From positions 50,290,398 to 50,354,397 of the forward strand of contig NC_092521.1 of NCBI RefSeq assembly GCF_037038585.1: a stretch of 64,000 bases of DNA, read 5' to 3'. The notes below the pieces were generated by a model. It was given only the letters and a program-made list of their open reading frames with translations, was not told where the DNA came from and searched no databases. Within the stretch, counting starts at the first letter, position 1; the number at the start of each line of letters is the position of its first letter. This stretch comes from Patagioenas fasciata. Its lineage: Eukaryota; Chordata; Aves; Columbiformes; Columbidae. The position numbers and the translations under genes were made by a program. This document shows positions 1 through 13,400 of the stretch, piece after piece.

Positions 1-1318
1 TGCTCTAACCATGACTGTCAATGTCTTTCAGTGGGGTCTTGTTCCAAAAAAACATGTATTTAAACATGTCCCTTCCCTTAGGTAAACACTGCTTGAAAAG
101 CAGCAACCAAAGGAAAAGTTGAGAACAGTTTTATGGAGCTACTCTTGTGTGTTGCTCAGAACATACTGATTCAGCAAGCCAATAAAAAGAGAAACATTTA
201 AATCCTCCAGAATCACTCTGGTGCAGAGAGAATGCAAAACAGATGAAGTTTAAGCCCCGAAGACCAATGACACTGTTCTGAAACGAAATCTGCATACTCA
301 AACCAGTGCTCATGTACTCTGAAGTTGTTGTGAAGCTTGGGGAAGTGGGAGTCCCCTAAATATGTCTGGGAGAGGAGCCTCTGAAATGGTCTGAAGGGGC
401 CTTGTGCTATTGTAAAGGCTTTGGGCACTGGAGTGAATTTCACATGCGGCTCCTCTCTCCTGCACCTTCTGTACTACATGGGATGAGAGAGCCCAAAGCC
501 AGGAAAGCCTGCTTGGCTTATCTCTCTTTCCCCCCTCCCTCTCCTCTCTTTCCCCCCTCCCTCTCCTCTCTTTCCCCCCTCCCTCTCTTTCCCTTCCTTT
601 TTCCTTCTGTCCAGCCATTAAAATCTCACATATTCATTTCTGGGTGCTTGTTTACTCACATGTCAATGACAGTACGTTATACAACTAGTATAAAATTTGG
701 GGTTTCCACTCTTCAGTGAAGTTAAGGGAAAGAAGAAGTTGCAGGGCTGGTTATAGTTTCTTGAACGCTGCTTGGCTGGATGGGGAGCTACTGCTCCAGG
801 AGACCAGGATGACTTATGCCAACAGCAGTCACATTTTGTCAGCAGAGAGTCCAGCAAGGTGGAGCTCTACTGTGCTAAATAACTACCTCCCAGGTCTTTT
901 TACACCCTGACCCAAATCCATCTCATGCTCCTATTTGTCTCAGGTTGTAGCAGCAGGTGGAATAGAGGTTGTTTTTAAATTGGCTCTTCCTCTGTTGGCC
1001 AAGACTTTTCTCACTCTGGGCTTGTTTCTCTATCTGGTGACTGTGTAGAAGTGAGTTAATCCTGAGAGGTCTATATTAGAAACTGTGCAGAAGCCCTTTG
1101 TGAAACTTGTGTTTTACTCAAATGTATGATGCTGGACAGATTTCTCGGTGCAATGGGAAGAAAACTGACCTAAGATACCTAGTGTCCTCTGGAGTCCTCA
1201 AAATCATCATGTCTTTTCAGCCGATATTCAACTGATTGTACTTTTTAATTTGAAATGTGTATACTTCAGTCAAGTGTGTTACATGTTTGAGGGTTTTTAA
1301 TCCATTTTTTCCTTACAG
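1..1318. other. ANKRD29 upstream intron (partial) with pyrimidine tandem repeat
   Basis: Intron sequence before the first ANKRD29 exon in the window. It holds no recognisable coding exon on either strand. The only structured element is the C/T tandem repeat at 522-587. Confidence 0.7.
522..587. repeat. Three 22-bp tandem repeats, pure pyrimidine
   Basis: Three exact copies of a 22-bp unit that starts CTCTCTTT, continues through a run of six C and ends CCCTCTC, at 522-543, 544-565 and 566-587. They lie within a longer almost pure C/T tract running to about 609. The complementary strand is a polypurine run. This explains the low-complexity Lys/Arg/Glu-rich open frame on the - strand here. Confidence 0.9.
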
Positions 1319-1417
1319 TCAGGTGCAACTTCTCTGTTCTTTGCTGCACAGCAAGGCCACAATGATGTAGTGAAGTTTCTCTTCGAATTTGGAGCCTCCA
1401 CTGAATTTAAGAATAAA
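1319..1417 (+). CDS. ANKRD29: ANKRD29 coding exon, ankyrin repeat (first in window)
   Basis: A 99-bp phase-0 exon encoding 33 residues that begin SGATSLFFAAQQGHNDVV and end GASTEFKNK. The acceptor is ccttacag and the donor gtaaga. This is one complete ankyrin helix-loop-helix unit; the preceding exon is outside the window. Confidence 0.95.
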
Positions 1418-4400
1418 GTAAGATGATGGGTATATTTTTGCATGCTGATACATTCTGACAAACAGGGCTGGGTTTTCCTATTTAAACACAACATGGCAGC
1501 AGGAGGATGGTAACATTAGTTCCTCACTTGAACATTTTCTGAGTAATATGAGTAATGCAACATATTGTGAAAATATTAACTACTAGCTTTTACTACCTCG
1601 ACTTAATGGCATAAGTTCGTCAAACATCAGTCCCTTGATAGTGATATCAGTCTTTCCTCTCTAGCTGTCCTCCAATACAAGAACAAAGGGTCTTTTTGCA
1701 TGTGTTAGGTAGGACCCTGGTTTAGGTGTATATGTACTTCACTTGTATAGATTGAAATTTTGTCTACATTGAGATGTCTCTGCATTCCAACCATAGGAAC
1801 CGTAAGAGTATAATGGCTTCAGTCTCCCTTAATTTCCCATTTACCTGTCTGTGACAAGAAGATTAAATGTACCTCAGGGCTTCTGTTCCTTTGTTCAGGC
1901 AGGTTCTTTCTCAAATTCTTCTTAGAACAGTCAAAAGCACAGACAGAAAAGCCTGGGTTTGGTTCATCACCCCTCATGGGGTTAACAGCATTAAGAAGAG
2001 CAGTTCATCGCTGACAGCAGTACATAAACTCAGTTTCTTTGCTCAAGGCAGTACTAGCACTTCTGCTTTCAGCAAACAGAACCAAAAGCACCAGATTTTC
2101 ATTAAATGCGGGCCACGTTTTTGAGCATTCCCATAATTTGGGGAAGACACTTGCCAGTCACTGGCTCTGGGCTCCATAGTGATGTGTTTGAAGAAGAATG
2201 AATAATTCCTTACCCCACAGCAACCACATTTTCAAGGTGTTCTAGTCTGTGGTTTGAATTACTTGCTCAACCCATACCTGCTTTCCTGAGTTCCTGGAAA
2301 TATAGGCTTCAAATACTAAGGGAATTGATGGAGCATCAGAGACTCAGCTCCTTATATTCCAGGAACTAAAAATCCTGAGGTTTTGTGTCTGGAGTTCACA
2401 CATGCCCACAAGATAGGATTCTGGTACCCTAGAGAGCCATGCTAGTGGTAAGCAACTCTCTGCCCACAGCAGCAATCAGAACATGTAAAAACATAAATGA
2501 AATTATGGCTGTTTAATACAACATGGAGTGCAGGTGTGGAACTTGGCAATGTAGGAGGTTGCAGTGCTGAATACAACGGCTGCATTTTAAAGTGCTGGAT
2601 AATGTTATGTGGGACAGAGCTGCTGGGAGAAGCTGCACATTGAAATGAGGATTGCTTCTCAGTTTTTTATTTCAGGGAATAGGTGAGAGATAGCAAGATT
2701 CAGAAGGATCTTACATTGGGCGAGTGAACTTATTTACACTGTCCTCTGAGTCATCTGGCCTATAAAAGGGCCATAAATCCATGATGGTGTCCCAGGCCTA
2801 AGAGAAGCCTGGATTACTCACTGCAGCTCAGCCTGAAACTGGGCAGTGTTTTTGCAGAGGGAGGGAAAGCAGTGAATGCAGGAAACTTGGTAAGGAGGGA
2901 AGACAGAGGCTGACTACCTTATTTTGTCTAGAGGGACAGTTACATTTTCACCAAACCTTTCCACAGCCTGTGAACTAGGAGTCTGTAACAAGACTGCGAC
3001 TTGACCCAGAAGATGAACAGCAGGCTTGAAATTGTCTGATCCTACATGACAATATATGGTCTTTTATGAAGCATGCAAAATATGTTGATGTGAGTCACTA
3101 GGGCAGATAAAAGGGAGTAAATATCTAAATGATAAGAAAATATTCCTGCATTCAGCTGCTCCTAATAGCTTCCATCCTTGGACAAATGCAAGATTGGGTT
3201 CTACTGTTCGCCACCTTGAAACTTCATTCCCAGCTCCCATATTCCTGCCTGCTTCTTCTGAATTCAGACCTGACTGGGCTCATGTGCTCGTCCTAAGTAT
3301 CTTTCAAGCTGCAGATTGTTCTTCTTCTCTGGGCCACAGTCTTCTGTCACTTCCAGTCGAGCTGGTCACAAGACAGCATCAGTTCCCACAGAACATAACA
3401 TGACAAACTGGTGTGCAATGTGGATGTGTAGCTATTTTCCAGCAGCATCAACAAGCATGTGCTTGTTCAAGGACTCCCTCTTTCTCATTACCTCTTGAAG
3501 AGGTGTATCAGTCACTTCAGCATTCATAGTATGACACAAGCTACAGTGCCTGAAAAGGCTCTTAAAAACTGAACAAAGGATAGTTGGGGTAAAATCAATC
3601 TGGCACTGGTTTAAAAAGTCAAGGCTAGTTATCATGTCCATTGCACACTTTGCTGAAAGGACATACTCTTTCCGAATAGTAGTATGAGGACTTTGCTAGA
3701 TTCATCATTAATGTTGGAAACTGCCATATTCATTCTTGCATTCATTCCTTGCCTGGGGAATGCAGCTCTTCTTCTGAAATTAGGATTTAGACACAGGAAT
3801 CCAAATGATTACAGCTTCCACACTGGACTTTGGTAAACCACCACATTTTTAGACTTTGGCTGGGTGGGAAACCAGCTTGTACTTTGTGCCACAGTGTGTA
3901 CCTGACTAGGAAGCACCACTGAGAATGTACTGCATTAGCATTCATCTTCCACTGGCCATCTAGTGTGCTTTTGTATCAGTTCAGGTTTTTTATTTAATAA
4001 TATGGTTTTCATAACTTGAAATTATTCCATCAAACCATTGCTTTGTTAACAGGCAACTAAGATAACAGGCTTCTCTATCCTCCCTAAACCCCAGAAACAA
4101 CATAGTTGACAACATGTGCCTTTTCAGGTCAGAGGTAGAGCATTTTCTGATTAAGGCACTCAGCTGGGAGGAGAGCTGGGAAAGATATAGCTGTTTTTAA
4201 AGGGCACTGAAAATTTAATCAATTTACAAACAACTTTATTTTATAAATTAAGGCATGGAATTAATATAAGAAAATACATTGAATGTATCCCAAGAAATAG
4301 AGACTTTAAAGCAAGGAGGTGCAAAGGCCAACACTTTCTTTTTTCATGTACCTGTCTGTAAATTGTAATTACTACATTTGTTACTCATATATGAGAGTGG

Positions 4401-7400
4401 TGGAGAACTATCTTGATATAGGCATTCAGTTCTTATTACCCCCTGTATCATTAGAGTTGATATCCACTACAGCAGGCAAAGCAAACATTCTAAAACAGTG
4501 TAATAAAGTAATTAGCAATAATTGCTGATGTTGTAAAGAGAATAAATATTGAAGGTTATTTTATATATATTATAACATACATATTATTCAATAATATAAT
4601 TCTGCATTGTCACAGTCTGACATTCCTAAAAGTATGCATCATAAGTTGAAACATGTTCTCTTTTGTTACCCTTAGACTTAAACATGTGGGTTCTTAAAAG
4701 GGTTTGCATAGTGGCATGTTTTCTGAGCAACGCTGCTGGTCAAATGGTGTGTCAAAGGCTGTTTTTCAGCAAGTAGTGACTGCAGAAGATCAGTTCCCCT
4801 CCCTTGTAGCATATTTCAGAGATGATAAAACACCATATAATTCTAAGCTACATTCAGGCGATGATGATGGAGGTGAAGGAAGAGGTAGACAAATAGACTG
4901 AGAAGTCTACACCAAGTAGTGTGGCCTTATCAGATGCTGCTCTTCAAATGCTCGCATGGGAGATTGGCAGCTGCTGTATGTGCCGTCAGTGGGGAGAATA
5001 GACTGTGGGGATAAGAAAAAAAGGTTTCAAAGGAAGAATTGCAGATGTAGCTGAGAGAACTGGCTTCTATGTGTTCTTGGTGTGTGGGAAGGGTTTGCAG
5101 TGAAGGATTAGTAGAAGCTGTTATATATAGTGTCAGGAGAACAGGATATGAGCAAGAAATAAATCCAAGGGATATGCCCTCAGTCAGCCCCACCGTTGGC
5201 ATCCCACCCACTGGGGAAGGGCCATTGGCCTCAAATCATAGAACGTCCTGAGTTGGAAGGGACCCACAAAGATCATAGAGTCCAGCTCCTGTCCCTGCAC
5301 AGAGCAAGCCCAAAATTTGCACCATGTCTGTGCTTGTTCACGTACATGTCCCTGCCCTCACTTGTTGCCCTGCTCAGAATTTCCAAGAGCTTCAGCATTT
5401 TACTCATCTCAGCTGAAGCCAAAAAGCAATGAAAAGAGGGAATGACATGGCTGAAATGGATTTTTAAATTCTGACATTTACTTTTTTTTTTTTTCCCCAT
5501 AACTCATCTGCCTTCCCAATAGCACGTAAAACATTGTGATCTACAAGTAGACTGGAGGAAAGGCTCTTGTGCTGGCAAAAAGTGAAGAAAGTCTAAGAGA
5601 AAGCAAGATGGAAGCTCAATAGGCATGAGTGGGGCAAATAAAAACCATGGACCTTTACGCTGCTTGACAATTTCTCAATTTAATGGAGTGCTGTCTTACC
5701 ACACAGTCTTGTCAGTGGAAAAGGTTTCTTGTCCCAAGTTCCCTTTCTTACAGCAAGGCCTATCTCTTTATCAGAGCATTCAAATGAACTTCAGTCTCTT
5801 CTTTTGAATGCATTCAACTTCACAGGAGACATACAGTAGAGCAGGTCTTAGAGCCAAGTCGTCTTACTGATCAGGAACCAAATCTTTAATCCAAGGAGTT
5901 GTCAGCCAGTTCTTTCTGACCCAGTAAATACTTGATTGAGGGTAGGCAGCTGGAACTGGGAACTACCCAGTGTTTTTTTTTGTTCCCTGGGCTCTGATCA
6001 GGGTGATCTAGGAAACTTGGTCACTCTAGTCTGGAAGAACTAAATGTTTTATTTTGGAAATGTGTCTTTCTTAAAAAAAAAAGTCTCAATTAAAACTGTT
6101 CATTGGATTCAACCGTACACTTGGTCAGGATCCCCATTTTGAGACATATATCCTGTAAGAAGTGTCTCCCTTCTTAAACCTCAAGCTGTGACATCTCCCA
6201 AGGTGGGATCATGCAGCTGTACTCGGAGTGCCGGGCACCAGCTCTGCTATGTTAACTGTGCTTGGCTTTGCAGGCCTGCCTTTTACTTGGGATTTGCCAT
6301 TTGGTTCCCTCCAGAAATTATGTTAATAAGCAAACAATCTTAAAAATAACAGGGGTTTGTGGAGAACACAAGAATTTTAGAAAACAAAAACCAGACCATA
6401 AAGGAATAAGCAAACTATTCCCATATGCAGATAACTGAGCATGCCTGTTTACCCTCCACATAGGGAACCTCAATATTATTAAGCTTCCTATAGCTGATCC
6501 TTCCCTGCCTCTCTGTAGAGGACCTCCAATCTGCATAGCACAGTTTCTCTTCTTAACTCGCTAACCTTTCTCTCCCAATTTCCTTCAAGGAAAGAACCTT
6601 TAAAACATGTCTCTGTTTTTTGTTTGTAGAGTTTTCATCCGGCAACGCGCTACTCAGCAAAAGGGGCTTTCAGCTGGAGACAGGAAATGCGTTTCACGAA
6701 GTTATTAGCTTTTGCCATTGTCTTTTAAATGTGTATAAGGTGGATTTTAATCCAGAAACCATTGTATTTGCTTTTGTGTTTTGTTACAGCAGTTCCTATT
6801 AAATTAGGGTAGTTTAATTTGACAGGAAAGTCTAATGACTCATTGTAGCTATAAAGTAATTTAACTCTACTGACCTGATTGCACACTATATTTACTCAAT
6901 CCAGAATTAATATGGAATTTGTAGATTGTCACATAACAGCTTCACATCTGTGACTTTGCTGACACTCAAGCCTTGTTTGCTTTTCAGTGTTGCAGAGAGG
7001 AAGCATGAATATGAGGTTTTCAGAGTAGCTATAGACAGTCCCTGTGGGTTAGTTCAGTCATGTCAGAGCTCGAGTTTTCATGAGGTTATTACAGGCATGA
7101 GATAGCACCACAGATAAATAAATTTGATTGGCACTTCCCATTATAAACCACTAGTTTGGGCTTTCAGGCTGTAACTTCTCCAGTGGATATCTGTCTGTGT
7201 GGAAAATTTCAGACAAAATTTGGAGCTGTTTCAGAGAACAAGGCTGAGGGAAAACACAATCTCTTGCCCACATTAAAAACAGCTTTAGAAATCATTTATC
7301 TGAAATGCTTTAGATGGCTTATCTCACAAAGGACAGGAATGAGACTGGGAGAAGGCAGGGAAGGAGAGAGAAGACCTCCGGTGTGGATGACTTACAGTGT

Positions 7401-10400
7401 GCGTCATCCTTGTATGATGGCATGGTGCCATCCCAGGCAGAAGATGAGAATTTCCTATCTGTATCAGCGTTGGAAATTATGGTAATTTTTGAGTGAGGCA
7501 TGGTGCATTTAACAAGATGGCAAGACTCACATTTGCTATCTTAGTTGTTTCAGCTGGCTTGGAGTCAATTGCCAGCAACACTGAGGTGTTCTCCTTCTGA
7601 GGCAGCTCCCAAGGGAGCAGCTCTGCAACCAGTACTTGATGCATGTGCCTAGATCTCCCTTTAGTGGTGATGTGTAACAACTTTAACTGCCTGGGATTGC
7701 TTCTACCTGCAGTGATCATTTCTTCAGCTGAAGTAACGGGGCCTTCAGTGGTGGTCATGGGTCTGGTCTGATGCACACTTCCACAGTTAGCTAGCATGCT
7801 TTAAAATGCATTCTTCCTACTCATCTTCAGGCCGACAATCAAATGGTAAGAGGCAGGACGTGAGAGGGCGTGAGGTTCTGCCCAAAGAAGGGTAGATGAT
7901 CCGTAGGCTTTTGAGCAGGGGAAAGGCATGCTGTCCTTCAGTAGGTGGAAGAGCTTGGTAGGGGTGGGAGATTTGGCTGTAAAGGGAAGAAACATGGAGG
8001 AGCTTGGAGCTGTGAAGGGAACAAAGGTTCTAGTGGGAAGGCAGAAGCTAAGGAACATAAAGTTAAATTTTCTTACTTCCTATCCCTCACTAAAAATACT
8101 CAGGAGAAAAATTTTCATAGTGACAGGGCCAAGTTTAAAGACTTACGTGGCAAGACTTGATATTAAAATTATGAAAGATTCAGTAGCCAGTCACCACAGA
8201 ACTGCTATGAGCCAAATTCTGAAGGTGCTTAAAATTTGCTTTTTTTTATGGTGATGTTCAGTCCAGCACCTGCCCTCTCACCTGGCTGTGCCCGTTCTTT
8301 GCTTTTTCGCAGGATGGAGGTACTGCTCTTCTAGCTGCTTGTCAATATGGGCATGCAAAAGTAGTGGAAACTCTGTTGAAGCACGGCGCCAACATTCATG
8401 ATCAACTTTATGTGAGTTATTTGATACAAATAATATTGACAACACTTGTGGTGGAACAAATGTGCTGTTGGTTGGACAACAGTGGATGCTCTGGCTCGAG
8501 CACAGAGAAGCATTTGCCAAATGTGGCTTTATAGTACTCTACTTTTTTAAGATGTGAATTTTGTTAACTGTCTGCTTTTCGTAATTCTGGGAGAAGTAGC
8601 ACAAAACCAGAAACTATGATTTAGCTGCCTCTTGGTTCGTTATCTGCGTGAAGGATATGTACCCAATCTGGATCAGGTTTGTGCTATCTGTTACCACAAT
8701 TTGCATTGCAAACAGAAGAGTTACTAGCTATAAAGCCCTTCAGGTTCTAGAGAATTAGTTCATCAGTTTTCTACTAGAAAGAGTGGTAAAAGTTAAAATC
8801 TTTAAATATCTTTAAAATATTTTAAAATATTGGTTAGAATGATGTTATCTGATATTTGTGCATCTCTAGCTTGTCAGCGCTTTGGGCAAAGAATGGTTAA
8901 AATGGCTGAATTGATGTTGTTTAGTTGACTTTCAGAAAGCCAGATTGAGCAAATGAAGCCCTGGATTTAATTTACTCCAAAAGAAACACAAATATGTTGA
9001 GCTTTTCAGCCTTCAACAGAAACAATTTTCCCTTCATTTCCCATTGTTCCTTCCTATCCCAGGGCACTCAGGGTTGATAAAGAGGATATATGATTTTTTT
9101 CCACCATTCCCATGAGGTTTGGCTTGGAAGGATGCCATCACACTCTTAGGTCCTACGAGCGTATGTGAGAGCCAAGGACTGGTGACCACGAAAGCTACCA
9201 GCATGCTAGGGGCTGGTTTCACAGGGAGTCCCCTCTTTTGTGCTGCCCTCACCCTGTATTTATAAAGAAGGGTGTCCCACCCTCACTGCTGCACAAATAG
9301 TGATTGCCTTTCTAATCTGAGGGCAGTGATTCATACCTCTGCATGGTAATCCCAAGGCTTACCACTCCATTTAAAAATAGCCACACTGCCACACCTGCAG
9401 ACAATTGCCTAGAAGTGAAGGCAGTAAAATAGCTTCCTTATTGTATCTCCTGGAAATCAGAAATATTTGCAATTGGATTTTGAGATATATTTTTATTGCT
9501 CACAGACATTGGACAAACCTAGTCAGAAACAGCTGTTTAATAAGTATACAATCTTTTGAAAACAGGTGTTCACCTGGCTCCTTTTGTGAGACATCACCGA
9601 GCTGCTTTTTTGCAAAGCAGTATCTGGCTGGCAGTTGCACTGGCAAGTGGCCAAATGAGCAGGATAGCAGGATTTTGAGCATGCATTTGCGTAGTCATCC
9701 CAAAACCATCAAGATAGATGTTTTAATCTTAAATTGACTCATGTGAGGGGTAGAAGAGAAGAACACAGAATACCCTAACTAAACTGTGTTTCTTGCAGAA
9801 ATATCTTCAAAATAGCTTTCTCATTACAGTATCAATTCAAATCAAGTACAAAAAACTGATAGTTATTTTTTTAAATGTTAGGGAGCCCAAGGTTCTCCAT
9901 CTTGATTGATGCTACAATGAAGAGCTTCTTTATTATTACACAGCCTTGTTTACTTTCTAAATGGAAGTGTTCTCACCACCCCTGTCTCTGGAGGAAGCCT
10001 GCAAAGGTCCTTATACCATCACACTATTTCATGTACTCATATAGCAGCCAAAGAAAGCAGTCCCTCAGAGGGCCCAGGGGTATGCATTTGTAGTGCTAGT
10101 AAACACCTCTCAAGTTTACCAGGACATTTGTCTTGAAACCAAGGTCAAACATTTTAAATTGGGTCCCTGGGGCACTAGATTCAGCTCATGCTTCACTAGG
10201 CCTGTGCTGAGTTTTGCAGGAAGAAGAGTAGCACAGCAGTATCTCTAGGTAGACAACAGCATTCAGTCCCAACATAGCAATATGTCAACAACATTAGGCT
10301 TCCACTAACATGCTCTGTATTTTGCAATAAGCATTATGCATAAATTGGTTGGAAGATGTGTACTTATACACCTGAGGCGTGATGAAGGGGTTCATTTAAG

Positions 10401-13400
10401 TCTCTATTTAAATTAAAAGAGCCTTCCGTCCTAGGAAAACTTGCCCTAACATGCTCTGTGCTGAGCACTGTGGATATAGGATGGGTAAACACCTGTCCCA
10501 CTCTCAGTGCAGGTTTCCACTTCCAGTTGGTTGGACAGATTCAAGTGCTATTTGAAATTTGTTCATCCAAAAAAAAAATAATGAAATATGATTTTTAAAT
10601 ATTTTACCTAAGGAAAAAGCTTATGTGAAGTCAAATGCTGAGAACATCTGCACATGAAAGACATGTTGAGAAAAAAAATCCTATTGTTGCTCATTTCTTT
10701 CTCAAGCCTTTTGCAGGAAAATGCTGGTTTCTGATAGGACTCTGTCTCTCATGTTCTACTTTTACATGATTATATTACAGGTGAAGTCTCTTCTACAGGA
10801 TGTGCCAGAGTGACACAGTAGTTGCTGGAGTGGCACAGTAGTGTTGCACAGTACTTACTCCTTCAGCCTAAAGGGCTGAAGTCTGGTCTCTGAAGTCTGC
10901 TGGAGTCTCTGGTTGTGCAAAACATGTTTTCACCATGTATGTTTATGTAGCAGTACAATTTTGCATGAACATGTAAGAGCTAAATTAACCAAAATAAATA
11001 TATTTTTCTCTGTAGGAGTGGATTTCTTGTTATGTAGCTCAATGCTTTGATGAACTAGACTCTTAGTATTCCAGATCCAGGATTCAGTGCTCGGTTTGGT
11101 ATATAATGGGAGAAAGTACTTGTTCATGCTGAATGAAAATGTTGCCATAGTTTGTTATGAACTAGAGTTTGGATTTTGGTAATTATTTCTTGACCTTGGC
11201 TATATATGTGCTGTTACACTGCATGATGGCTTAAAAAGGGGAACTTGATTCAGTTTGGTTTGGTTCTGTACGGAAAAAATGACATAATTGCAAACCAGTG
11301 TAAGCTAGATGTATTTGTTCTTAGGATGGAGCTTCTGCAATTTTCCTGGCAGCACAAGGAGGCTATCTGGATGTCATCCGACTGCTGCTTTCATCAGGAG
11401 CAAAGGTTAACCAGCCACGGCAGGTAAGCTTAACAACACTTCAGGGAAGAGCCGGGGTCTAATTACTAAATTTTACAGTTATGAAAAATTGACACTGGAT
11501 GAGAGAGATTTCCTAGGTGTTAAACTAACTGAGGGATATGTAAGCATGCATCATGTACGTATATAAAAGCTCTCATGGTTTCCTAAAAAGGATTTCTTAA
11601 CTGGTTAGCAGTTTCCTGACTCTAAAATCAGCAGTTAAATAGCACACTTAGATGCTGCCTTGAGTAACTAGATGTGGGAGCTGCAAAGCTACCTTTGCTC
11701 TCAGCACTTAGAAACATCTGGTTAGAGACAAAGCTTCCCAGGAATCTTTGGCTGCTTTGGGAGAGCCTCCCCTGTGGTCTGCTGAAACCCTGCAGGCAAG
11801 GTACCTGTCTTGCCTCTTCACTGCACATTTTAAATTGATGGGACAAGGTCTTGTCCTTGCAATCAGTCAGGGATGTCTGCCAGGTGGCTGTGATCACTTA
11901 CTGCAGCAAGTAAAAAATCATCAAGCAAGAGCAAATGAATGTGAATTACAACAGTGGACGATGTGGCATGTGACAAGCTTTGCCAGGTATTTTCAGTGTT
12001 TCCTATCATTTACACCAAAAAGCCTGAAAAGTCATAGCCTGGCAGCAGTGATTGATCTATATGACTTCTGCTGCATCTATAGGTCTGCGTAGAACTGGAT
12101 TAGCATTTTATGTGCCCAAAGTAAAGTAATTTTCCTGCTGCCTCTTTCCCTACCTCTCCAGCACCAAAGTTGTGCTGGCAGCTACTCCCTGGACTATGCT
12201 TGAGCTGCTCCTATGCTGCCTCCACACTGTCTCCCAACATCAAAATTAAGAAATGCTGTTGAAAGCTGTTAATTAACACAGTCTAAAAGATAAATGTAGA
12301 AGGATAGACCAAGGTATGCATTAATGCCTTTTGAACGGGTCAAAATAAAGTTGGGGAGCCTTAGATTTAGCTTCACCATGTTGCCATAAAAAATGCATTC
12401 TGCTAACCACAAATGTAATACCCCATCTAATTCTTTCTGACAATATTTTTTTAGCTCTCTAATCCAATCTCTACAACACAATGTTTCATGAAGCATTTTT
12501 AAATCTTAGTTGAGTCGAAGACTTGACTCTGTGTGACTGTTCCTCCTGGCTCTGTTTCGTCTCTGGCAGTATAGGCTTACTTTGCTTTAGGGTACCTCTG
12601 ATCCCTGCTAAGATTATGCCTGGATAAGTCCGTGGCATTTGTATTTGGGCCCACTGTAACCTGAAACATTTCCTTAACAAACGGAACGTTTTTACTGTTT
12701 AATTAGTAAAGTAATGGTTGGGTGGACTTCAGTCTCTTTCTTGCTGACAAACAGATTTGTACTTTGTTCGAAGGTGGCATATTGGTCATGAGGAATGTAG
12801 CTGTAGATGGGGCAGTTTCGATGCCAGATGAATCTTACTGTCAGTCACAAAACACACTGCTCTCACTGCTGTGGGCAACTTTTCTAAGCAATGTAACATC
12901 AAATACAGGGCTGCAGAGTGCCAGGTGTGAGTTCCTGCTTCTCCTTCCTCATGGTATCCAGGTTTTCCTCTCTGTCTTGTGAATTTGGGGTCTTAGTTCG
13001 TGTGCCTGAGCATGTACTTCTGTCTTGTGGGTCTCCCGCTGTTGCTGCAGTGGGTACCAGTTCCCTTTCGGTCTTGTGCCCCATCTCCTGGTCCCACTGG
13101 GATGCTCCTGTCACCACAGAGCATCTCAGATGGTGCTGCCTGCCCGTATGCAGGCCCCTCAGCTCTCACAAGACTGAACAGCAGAGCTTCCTGGAAAGTT
13201 TCTTCCCTGGCAATGTCATTTCTCTTGGTTTTTAGACGCCTTCTGTTCTTTCTGACATTGTGGAGCCAGGCAGGAATTCTTTTGTCATCTTTTCGTCTAG
13301 ACAGAGTCTGAAGCCTGGTGCAGGAGACGATTCTTTGCTTCTCCAACTCAAAAACAAAGCAAGAAGGTTATTTGCCAGAGTTTTACACTCTGTTTTGGCA

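Noticed and set aside
310-719. Open frames of 102-105 codons on both strands at the C/T repeat
   Set aside because: They are low-complexity translations of the pyrimidine tandem repeat and its complement.
1-1318. Search for the preceding ANKRD29 exon (ending in an LQGADINLQRE-like motif)
   Set aside because: No matching frame with splice sites was found before 1319, so the upstream exons lie outside the window.
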